Positions 46,301 to 58,300 of a DNA stretch of 59,691 nt are shown one piece after another. Position numbers and translations under genes: made by a program. The notes beneath the pieces are model-generated. The model had not been told where the DNA came from and ran no database searches. It saw only the letters and a list, made by a program, of their open reading frames with translations. Source of the DNA: Saccoglossus kowalevskii (lineage: Eukaryota > Hemichordata > Enteropneusta > Harrimaniidae); assembly GCF_000003605.2 (NCBI RefSeq), contig NW_003144288.1:372924-432614 (forward strand). Reading direction: 5' to 3'. How positions within the stretch are numbered: the first letter of the stretch is position 1; each line of letters begins with the position of its first letter.

Positions 46301-49300
46301 AAAAACGCTATTTATTGATTGTTTTCCTAACACAGTTTCCAACTGTATATGACACAGTATTTAGCTACTGTGTTAAGTATGTCCTCTGGTGATCTTTATC
46401 TCTAGCAACTAAACTTTACTTTGATTGCATGCTATGCTCTGATTACACCCTTCATATACATTCAAACCACTCTTCATACGGTGAATCCAAGACAGAATGC
46501 ATCGCAATTATACTTTCCTAATACAATAACTACATACCTTTTTGTTGCACAGTGCTCTTGCTAGCCTATACTAATTTTAAATACACATAAATCCAAAAAA
46601 TAATCTGAAAACTATAGGTCACACTCTGAAAATTGTTATTTAACAACATATAACACTAAACAGGTTATAAACCATTGCTGAGTTTTAAAAAATGCACACT
46701 GGCCATGAGAAACCAATTTTCGTGAACTTCGTGGGTCAGTGAATCATGAAATTTTTACTTTTGCATAATTTTGTCCTCATGAATGCCTTAAAATCAACAA
46801 ATTGTGGTAAACTGTTATATTTCCATGCTAGAAACGTTTGGTATTTTCTAATCTGAGATTGTTGCAGCAGAAATTGTGCTGCAATATTTCACCATTTTCT
46901 TCAATTTGCATAAAATAGGGTTCTCGTGTAATTTGAAATCAGCAAGGAACACAATATCATGAAGGTTGATCTCTAATAATTTATTTTGTTATTATTTATC
47001 TGAAACCGAATAGAAAGGCCTTAAATTGTTCAACCACCTGTTAATGGTATAGATTCTGTCTACTGTCTTTTGGAATGTAATATCATCTCGCTCCCATTGG
47101 AAAGTTGAAATAATTTTAAATACCAGTGTAACGTACTAAAGTATAATAATGAATAACAGTCAATGGAATTAACACAATGTCAGCTGCAATGTCAAAACAA
47201 AGAAGTTGTCATGGAAATTTAATATTTAACCAAACATATTTTATAAAATGTTTACTGGGTAATCAAAATAAATTTTTAAATTTTCAACTGCAATGGGATG
47301 CAGGTCCTAAATGAAATGTGTATTGACCTGATTGGCTAACATAATAAGCCAATCACATTTCCTGTACTGTATCATTCCTAGATTAAATTTAATTATTTCT
47401 GTAGTGCTCCAAACTACTTGTCATTTTATTCATACATTATGTAATCAAATAATAATCTGAAAAAACTTAGGCATGAATTGACCTCAGATAATAGCAGGTT
47501 CATCTGTAACAAACTTTAGTGATTCTAATAATGGGACGCCCAGTACAGGGAGAGACTCATTTTGAGACAGGGACCAATTTGTGATAAAGTTATACCAAAT
47601 GAATTTTGTTTCTCATTTTACATATTGGGATTCACTTATGCTAATGTAATCCTCGGCTGTAACTACATGGATACAGTGGAGGGCACAAAGCTGGGGCTTT
47701 GTTTATAAATGTATTATAAAAATAGTAATTACTGATAATCAGCTTTCATTCAAATATTTAATAGTGATTGCCGTAAGAGCTAAACATTGTCCAAGCCCAT
47801 TATGTGTGTGCATGTGACCACAGTTCTTCTAGTAACCGTGATGTGACATAGTAAATGTGACTATGCACTTATTCAAAAAGAGGTGCTTGCAGATCAGATA
47901 ATGTTAAACTTACTCATTAATATTAATTAGAACTAATAATGATGTCACAAAAGCCATTTCTGGATTGGTCAATTTGAATTGTAACACCCATTTTGATTTA
48001 TGAAAACATAGGTTGCTTTATAAAAACTGTAGGCATCACAAGCTCCCACAGGTATTACAGTCTCTTACACCACCAACTAGAAACGCGTACTCTGGTTATA
48101 TCGTATATTTATTCCATATGGTCAATAGTTACGGAATCAGAACAGGTTAGCAAATCTCCAGAATATGGTTCTAAAATATACAAAACAAAATAGGGAAACT
48201 ATAATATTCGAAGTAAATCAAACAATTCTCATCATAAAATGTACAGTAAATTAAATATACATTTCTCTTAATATGTGCAGAAAAATCGAGCAATACAACC
48301 AATAAATATACGGCAAATAAAATATGTAACAATAAATAACAATGCTAACTGAAATATTTGTCAACCATTTTGACAAGCCAAAGCACAAACTGCATACCAT
48401 GTGCTCTATTGAACGTGCAGCTGACCACATGTACGTAATGTGTTTGGGCACAAAAAAAATGGGTGGCAAATAGTATAAATAATAAAACAATTTTCAAAGA
48501 AATAAGTCTTAACGAATACTAACATTTACAGACTTGCAATAATAACCCAAAGTAAGAGTGATAAAATCGGAGTTCACACGAGTACTCAAACTTGTAACAA
48601 ATCACTGCCAATAATTTCATGCTGATGAAGCCAACAATGAAAAAGAAAACCTTCCTTACCTCGTTTAGTGGCACCTTCCCGGACCGGTGTACAAATGTTA
48701 GCAAACCTAGCAAGTTTCAAAAAACTCAACGCGGCAGGGCAGGGCAATTCAGAGTAGACACAGAGACGTCTTCACTCTTCAGAAGCACATGCAGAACTGA
48801 AGACAATAGCCTGCCTAGCCCAGAGTTCACCACAGGTCAAACAGGTGAAACAAAGGAATCTAACTATGTAATCAATAACCAATCAGAGGGGAGGTTTGCA
48901 CAACTTACAAAGACATTTATAACAATCCCAGCTTTGTGTCCTTCACTGTACTCTGTCCAATACTTACATATACTAATAACATTACTGGATGCTAACTTGC
49001 AAACTAACCTTAACAATATTTCTCTTACTCTGGCCTTCTCCATCAAAGCTATTGCCAAAAATTCACCTTGTGTACATATGAAGACGTCATCGCCATGGGA
49101 ACGAAGATCTCTGTTATCAGATTGTGATGGTAAAAAAACAAAAGAAATTAGTTGTTTTAATTTAAACTGTTGTATGTGAGGTGTATGGAAACTAGTATAC
49201 ATGCATGTGTCTATTATTACTGTCTGTAACTGTGTTTATATCACCATGGCAACCTTCATTAGATTCTATGTTTGTGAATGTCATAATTTTCTCAACCAAC

Positions 49301-52300
49301 ATTTTGGTGCACCATTTTATACCTTTTTATCTACCGGTACTTTTCTATAATTTTTTTTGTTAATTTTGGATCAAATGGATATAATTTCCTATTGGCTATG
49401 GTCTCGAGCAAAATTGTTGAAAAATAGAAAACAAATTATGTGAATTATTTTGTAAAGGTGACAAAAGTTGTCTTTGGTGCTGAATCAGATAAAATCGAGA
49501 TTTGTAACTTCTGTAAACATATTTCACATTCACAAGTATCTAAAAGTTAGGCACCTTGCATGTATCATATTTTATCTACTGTAAATACTTTATTTTCGCT
49601 TGCAACTAATTTTCGCTGAAGTAATGATGCAGTGAAAATAGAATCCAGCGACTATAACTTTTTTCATATATTTCACATTAAACTCATCAAAAATCAGTGA
49701 AAATACATTCCATACAAAATACCCAAAAAGTCTTTTCAACGAAAATTAATTCCAGCTAAAATAAAGTATTCCACAGTATATACATATCAAGCGTCAGAGT
49801 CAACTTATCTCATCATTCACAAAATGTTTTCATATTTTTTATAAAATTTTGATCAAGAATTTTAGCCAGTAGGTACTACTAGTAGGTACGTTATTAGTCT
49901 AAAATGATAAATAAAGATATAGAAAACCACGTAAAATCTTGGCAAGAAAAATTGTGCTCATAAAAATGTTACCTTAAGTGACCTGTAAAACAACTTTACA
50001 TGGTTTAGTGTGAGGATGGTACTTGAACTTGAAACCCCATTCATACCAATGTGTTGTCTCACATATGCCTCTATTAATGATGTGCTTCTAATACAACAAA
50101 TATGGTAGGCTTTATAAAAAAACATCAGCCGAGCTGTGGGCATGGTTTTATATCCAGTGTTCTCCCAAGGTACATGCCCAAATATGGTTGCTAGTTGCAT
50201 AATGATAATTAGTAATAATAATAGTAATTTGCATACTTATTTTATTGTAATTAATAGAAATAATTCACATATAAATATCATTTATTGTTTTTTAACCTTT
50301 TCACCAGCGGACTTTCTTGTCCAAGTTTTTCTGCCCTTTTTTTCTTGTATTCTTCAATATTTCTGGAAATGAACCCTAATTTTGGAGCCAACAGACACAA
50401 TTTGAGTCAATTTTCAGTTTTTACTCAAAAATTTATCTAATTTTGTCTCAAATTTTCTAAAGGAAAGTACAGACTATAAATGGGACTAGTTTGTGAATTT
50501 GTGATGAAATAAGGAAACTGGTGGTGAGAAGGTTAAAGGTGCCCTGCATGGCATTTCAGTGGCCAAGCATGGTAAACCTCTTGTATGTTGTATAGAGTAT
50601 AACACTGCATAGATATGACAACACATCCACAGCATCATACTGTCTTGCACTCTGTTATACCTGTATAAATGTATATTTTTGCAGACCTGGTAGAATCAAA
50701 TGAGAATCGCACTGACGAATCACCGGTGCCGAGGGAACCTGTTGTCCGTTTTAACATCACCAACAACAACAGCGAAAACGAACACCCAAATGTCATTATT
50801 GAAATCCCAGAAAGGGCAAAATCGGAAAAATGTATTTTGAAAGTTGAAGGCATGACTTGTGCATCTTGCGTTAATACCATCGAGAAGAACCTAATGAAAC
50901 ATACAGGTACTGATAACACTATGGAGGGCTGTTGCTATGACAACTCTCTTTATTTGGGCACTATATTTATGAAAATCCATCCAAATTGAGGATATGAATT
51001 TTTATCATTACATTATTATTATTATTATTATTATTATGGGTCAAGATCATTGGAATACTGAAAATTGAAACCAAAAAATGGAGAAACTGAAATTGAAAAA
51101 AAAATCCAAATTGCCACTTTTAATCCATTTGAATACATTCACAATATGACCAGGAAACTTGTATCATGATATTTATGCTCAATGGCTGATCCATCAGGTT
51201 CACTGGGGCATATGTCTACATAAGAATATGATATACAAAAAAGCCTAAAATATGGAATATCATTTCCCCATTTATACATATATTAACAAATGTTTGAATT
51301 TTAATGTGAAGTTATTTACAATTAAACTATTATTACTTGACCATTATCAGTTTATAAAACTGAATGTTAAAACATATATATTGTTGGACAGTCACTTATC
51401 ACATATGTTGTACTGTATATTCTGTTGACACATGCAGTTTAAAAGAAATAACTGCTGAATATTATACCAAATTTATCCCAGAAATATTATTCATTCATAG
51501 TATCCTTAATTGATTTAGCTAATCTGTAATTTTGCAAATTTGAGATGTAGCTATATTCTCATAATTACATTGTTGGCACTAAATTAAAATTCTGTTAATT
51601 TGTGCATTGAGCCAAATTTGCTAAAAAAGCATGTAGTTATTTCTAGATGTTTTTATAGTATTGCTTAAGAAATGAACAGTGCATTAGTTTCTACACTGAA
51701 TTGAGATGACTGCTCATGACTGAACATTTAAAATTTCAACCAATCAGTGATGACTTTCCAAGCTTACAATTTGCATATACCAGTACATTGTCTAATTAAT
51801 AGGTCCTTGACCAGGTGTTTGTCACATATTGGCCAATGCAATCAATCATTTGGGTTTTGAATCTTTGTGTGATAGCAGCTGATCAGACTTTTTGATGACC
51901 TGGTTGGTATATTTCACAACACAAACCATTTGATGTTTTTGGTGGGACTTGATTGAGATGTGACTGTTTTGTTTTAGCTGTACATTGTTATGTGCTCTAG
52001 TCACCTGGTGTTCTGATGTCTGTACTGATAGCAGACATCTTTACATCTTTGCACATGGATATCTATTAGGACTAGACCATTAGACCATGCAGGGGGGGGG
52101 GAGCAGGATTAAGCATTTCAAACAAATAATCAACCCACAAGCCTCCCTTGGGAAATTTAATGGTCTGTTCCTTATTCAGTATCATGGAATTGTGCATGTG
52201 TTGTACATGTTATGTAATAGGTCAAAGGTCATGGTGGTCAAGAGTAAATTTACTTTTTTTCTTTAATTGGCTGCATTCTATTTGTGTATTTTTTGACAGG

Positions 52301-55300
52301 TATTGAGTATGTGTTGGTGGCATTGATGGCTGGTAAAGCTGAAGTGAAGTATAATCCTGTGGTACTTGATCCATCACAGATTGCAGAGATGATTGAAGAC
52401 ATGGGGTTTGAATCATCTGTTGATGAAAGTGAATCAACTGGTGGTACTTTAGATTTAATGGTGAGTCAGTCAGCAAACCACTCTACATGTACATGTATGT
52501 ATTGAATTGCTGTTTGTTACATGACTGCCGAGTGATGGCATTTATAAGCCCATTTTTTTTTTCACCAACATGATAGTTATGCTGACGCCACTGCCCCTTT
52601 GAAATGAATTTACAATCAGATCTTGCTAAGGTATTATAGATGCATGTTTATGCTGACTCACATGATGTTTTTGCTTTTTTATTATATGTATACAGTCTTT
52701 GTTTCACACTGTTAAAGTTTCAAAGCTCGACCACCAATGGAACATACTAAAAAATGTGAAAATGAAAAAATAATGTATCATTGTAAATGCAAATCTGTAA
52801 ATAAATAAATGAAAGAATAAATACATAAACAAACAAACAAACAAATAAATAATTATTAAATTGGATTTATAAAAGATGGTGCTAGAATTTTTATATAATT
52901 TACTATTTAATAATTAACATTTCACAACCGTATTCAATCTGTACTACTTTGTCTGTAAAACTGTCTTGTCTAGGATTGTTGAAAACAATGAAACTAAGCG
53001 TTACAAACAAAAACAAAATATAAAACAACTTTAAGCTCTTTTTTTGAGAAACACGCCTCCTTCTGGGTACATACACACAAATTTCAAATTCAATGAACAC
53101 AAACTCTAGAAGCTATAAAAAGTGAAGAGCCAAACAGAAATATGTCCATTTATGAACATAAAAATCATGTAGGAGAACATTCATATCCACCCTTAGTGTT
53201 TTAATATTTAAAAATCACCTTTTTTTTCAAAAGAAATATTCTCTAGTTGAGCTTGAAAATAACAGTATGTAACCAACACTGTCTAGATACATAAATAGTA
53301 AAAACTTAATTTTGGTGATTGGTGTACTTGTGAACCTGCATCTATTCTTCAAGTTCATTGAACCTGTGGAAGGAACACATCATTTTATGAATTAGTTTGG
53401 GGTTGAAAGGGATGGAAATTTGGATGGTCACATACAGGCATATTGGTAAAAATGTAACTTGACAAAATTCAGGTCACTAAATCCAAATTTGGTTGAATGA
53501 AAAGAGCTCAGTGCATACCAACACACCTTTTTTATGTGAAACCATAGATTAAAATATTATCTGAAAATACAGTGAATATTTTTTATGAAAATTATAAAAT
53601 ATTTACCCTGGAAAACCTTCATCCTCATTCAAGGATTACGTTTTCAATTGCTGTAGAAACAATTTGAGTAATGCATATGTTAACATATTATGATTGATCA
53701 AGTTGTTTTCAACTTTCATTTGACTTGGTGATGTCACTTCCTCTATAGCAACCATAGTGACATCACTTCCTCCATAGCAACTGTTGCATCATGATGATAA
53801 TTGGTATATTCTACCATAGACCCTCCAATAGACTGGAGGGTCTATGATTCTACATGTTTTTTTTTTATTGGCAAATGTTTATAACTTACCTTTGATGTTT
53901 TATTTCTTTTCAACAGATTCTAGGGATGTCGTGTGTATCCTGTGTAAATTCCATTGAGTCTATCGTCATGGCAATTGATGGAGTTCACTATGCCTCTGTT
54001 TCCCTGGCAACCAGTCGAGGTTCTTTTAAGTTCAACCCATCCGTAATTGGTCCTCGGGACATTATGAAAGCAATAGAGGACGCAGGGTTTGACGTTTCTC
54101 TACCAAGCAAAGATGGAAGTGCATCCACCATGCTGGCACACAAGCAGACAATACGCAAGTAAGTCAACACTCACCAGTATATTCCCTCGTGGGCTTGCGT
54201 CCAACATGCTTTGGTAAATGCCAGGATTCGAACGTCAAATTTATATATTGATTTATCATTAATCAGAGTTCGACATGTTCTAAAATACGGTAAATCTTTC
54301 AAGACGCAGAGATGAGGACTATAATCTAAACCCCTGATGTATATATTTTTGTCTTGTTATAGGTGGCGTAATTCATTTCTGATTTCATTGTGTTTTGGTG
54401 TACCAGTTATTGTTATCATGTTGTATTTCATGATAACTGGTAACCATATACTGGTGTTCCCTGGAATGTCGCTGGAAAACTTGCTTCTTTTCTTATGTGC
54501 AACACCTGTGCAGGTGAGTGTCAATAACTGTCTTTATTCTACCTGTTGTGTTCAATGATTTAAAAAAATAAAATAATCATTTACATGGACCTGTAGTGTA
54601 AATTTATTATGCATTGGAACAAAACAAGCATGTGCAGTAAGTTCATTAAACAAAATAAAATCTGTTTCAAAGATTTTGTCAAAATTTGATCAATCTGGTT
54701 GGTTGAACATTTGGCAGAAAAAAATAAAACATTTTTTTTTTTCAATTTTTACCTTGCCCGTACCATCAAAGATGGAAGGGAAAGGTATATTTAAGGGAAA
54801 GATTTCCGTTCGTCCGTTAATAATTGTTTTTGTGTGCACAATAACCTTACTAATTCTACTCTAAACTTTATCAAACTTGGTCACCTTATTCATCAGTATA
54901 AAGTCTTCCCTGAGTATGAATGACAGATGTCCTATATGAAAATATCATGCAAAAATTGAGAAAATCTGATAAAATATTTTGACTGTCTCTACTTGACTGA
55001 TCACTGGTGATACACATTCAAAGGTCACTGATCTCAGTGGAAACATGCATTGTTGTCTGTGTTGAATGAAGCAAATCATTTATCTTGTAATAATATCATT
55101 GTAATGTATCTCTCAAATCCACATGGGGAATACTAAAACCAACTCATGGAGAGAGTTTTTGCACAGTCTGATACACATTTGCAAACCTACCAATAAAATC
55201 TTTACAGAAAACAAGATGTCAGAAAATCAATATAAGCACTCCTATGAACTGGGTGCCAAACTTTGATCAAGATCTGAAGCTGATAAAAAATATGTTTATC

Positions 55301-58300
55301 AAATCAAAAACAATACATAACAAATACATAAAAAGCAAAACGTTGCATCCACATTTTGAAAGGAAAATTGTACTCAAAAATATGTATTCTGTTTTTGACA
55401 AACAGTTCATTTGACAAATGAAAATTCACAAAAATTTGTTTCAGCTATTAGAACAGAATGATAGAGCTTTTATAATACTAATTTAAAAACGCACTTCAAA
55501 ACAAAGATTGCAGTGTTTGAAATTGTAGATTCTCGGGAGGCAACAGTACTGTTGACTTCTCTCTCCACTGGACACCAACCAACTAACTGACTATTTAAGT
55601 TGATTTGCATTCAAAGCAGAGCTTGCAACATGATAGCTATTCATAGAGGGCGTTTTTTTCTTACTTTTCAGATAATACAGTAGTCACACAATTAATATAT
55701 AATATAAAGGCAGTTCATATTTGTCTCAGTGAATCATTGATTTTAGACATACACCTGTACAATATACTTGGACAAAAGCCAGCTAAGATTTTCTGTTATC
55801 TTGCATGTTTTATGAATCTATTCACGTCTAAATGCAGCACTTTTTTTCTGAGATGAGGCATTTGTTTTTATACTAAAATATCTGAATTACTTTGAATAAA
55901 GCTGGGAATTATGCCCCTTAAAATAATTAACAAAAATTATCAAGGATGTTAGGTAGACTGATTTCCCACTGTTGTTTCAACCCCAAAACTTGTTTGTATT
56001 CAAAATTATTTAAGACAATGCATAGTCATATTGAAACAAACTATGATAAAAAAAATAATATTATATAACATTATATTATATGTTTTTTTGTCTGCAATGA
56101 GTATGTGTAATTTATCCCCACCGATATATCAATGGGAACTTAAAGGGCGGTAGTCGTGAAGCAGAGTGTGTTTGAATTTCATGTAAACAAACAATGTAAT
56201 TTACACACATTGTATATGTCGCTATGATTCGCATATCAAACATAACATGGCGCGTCAACCACTGCCCTTTAAGTAAGAAAGATTTTCTTGTGATAGTATT
56301 TTAAAAGTTCATCCTTTCAGTAAAGAAAAGTATTCTGTCGCAGCCTTGTGTTCAACCTCTATTTCATTTCTATTATAGTTTATAGGCGGCCGTTACTTCT
56401 ACATCAATGCGTACAAAGCTTTGAAGCACGGATCAACCAACATGGACGTATTAATAATGTTAGCGACTAGTATTGCATATCTGTATTCATGCATTGTTGT
56501 CTTGATTGCTATTGGTCAGCAACTGAATTACAGTCCGATGACATTCTTTGACACCCCACCGATGTTATTAGTGTTCATCTCGCTTGGCAGGTGGCTGGAA
56601 CACATTGCAAAGGTGAGATTATATTGCACTAGATGGCATTTTAGTTTAGTTTAGTTTAGTTTAGTTTAGTTTAGTTTAGTTTAGTTAAGTTTAGTTAAGT
56701 TTAGTTAAGTTTAGTTAAGTTTAGTTAAGTTTAGTTAAGTTTAGTTAAGTTTAGTTAAGTTTAGTTAAGTTTAGTTTAGTTTAGTTTAGTTTAGTTTAGT
56801 TTAGTTTAGTTATCACCCAAGGAGTATAAAGAGTAGCACAGATTGCATCACATGCAATGCAGTTCTAATAATAATTGTTTTTGCATGCTAACGTATTATT
56901 TGTAAAAGGTCATACTAATGCACATCTTGGTTCAGGTCACCAACCTAGTCATGTCTAAGTGCAGTAATCTAATAATACTAATTTGTCATTTTTTGTTGTA
57001 GGCTAGAACATCTGATGCACTCACTAAGTTATTATCTCTGCAAGCCACGAATGCTACCCTGGTGACCTTGGGCGAGAATCTAGAAATACTTACAGAGGAA
57101 CACATTGATATTGAATTAGTACATAGAGGTGATATTCTGAAGGTTGTCCCCGGTGGCAAGATACCTGTGGATGGTAAAGTAATTGACGGAACGTCCATGG
57201 CCGATGAATCACTCATTACTGGGGAATCTATGCCTGTACTGAAAAAGCCAGGTAAGTGAAAAATTTGTTTGTAAAAACAAAAGAAAAAATGATGTTGGTC
57301 ACTGCGGGGCATATTTTATAATATTGGTCTTTTTTTTTTTTTTTATGAAAAAGTATGCGTCAACTCTTTGAATGCTATCATTTTTCTTGCTGAAGGTTTG
57401 GAGCAAGTTTTTGCACATTTTATGTGTTTTTCTATGATTTCTGTTAATTTTGGAGCAAATTGACTTTATGTTCCATTGGCTATAGATCTTGAGAAATAAA
57501 AAACAAATTAGAGAAAACATCAAAAGTGGGTGGGTGTAAAAAGACTTTACACTCGGACCAAACCATTTTCTCGTCTTGGATGTATTTTTTTTCATTTTCT
57601 GTTATTTTTGTCCATGATTGGATAGAAAAAAAAAACGAATATCAACTACTCCAAGATTTTTTTGACTTCATAAAAAATAAAATCGTTTTTGTAAGATAGA
57701 AACTTTTTGAGATCAAAACCCCCCCACCCCCAAACTAAAGGAAATAAGTTTTTTATCCGACATCGATCTTTTGACTCCGTCCCTTAGGCAGGTTTATTTT
57801 GTGGAACATGACAAAAGTTGACTTTGGCATCAAAAGTGTCAATATGAAGAGTAAGAAATGCATGCACTTTACAACGATGCAGTTAACATCATTTGAAATT
57901 GCTTTCACACCAGTAGCACATGGTCTTACGTATTATACGAGTAATAGAGGTGTATCTATGGTAAAAGCGAGTCATATTTTAATTATGTAGTATACAATCA
58001 ATGTGATTTTTACTTTATGTGCACTTCTAATAGAGAAAATACGGTATCCATAAAAAAAAGCCATTTAGCAATTGTATATAATATGAGGTTATTACGAGGA
58101 TACCTCAAAGTATGCATGAAGGCAGTACAGTAGGAGTATCGACCGACTGTGTACTGTCATCGTTTATACTTTGAGGTGTCCTCGTAACAACCTTATTATT
58201 GTACATCTTTTCCTTCCAAGGATATATCATGGGAATGCCAAAATCTGAAATGTTTAGAACAGAATCAGCGAACTTCTTTGTGTGGATTCCGGTCAAACCA

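Larger units (their letters stand above)
46279..50684 (+). other. ATP7 intron 2
   Basis: 4.4 kb. Includes a 187-codon open frame (48619-49179) that has no ATPase similarity and is probably not an exon, a family A MITE (49577-49778) and a family C MITE (50292-50536). A possible antisense first exon is described in the findings. Confidence 0.55.

Noticed and set aside
48619-49179. 187-codon + strand open frame in ATP7 intron 2
   Set aside because: No metal-binding CxxC or ATPase similarity, no good acceptor at its start, and exons 2 and 3 already join in phase without it.
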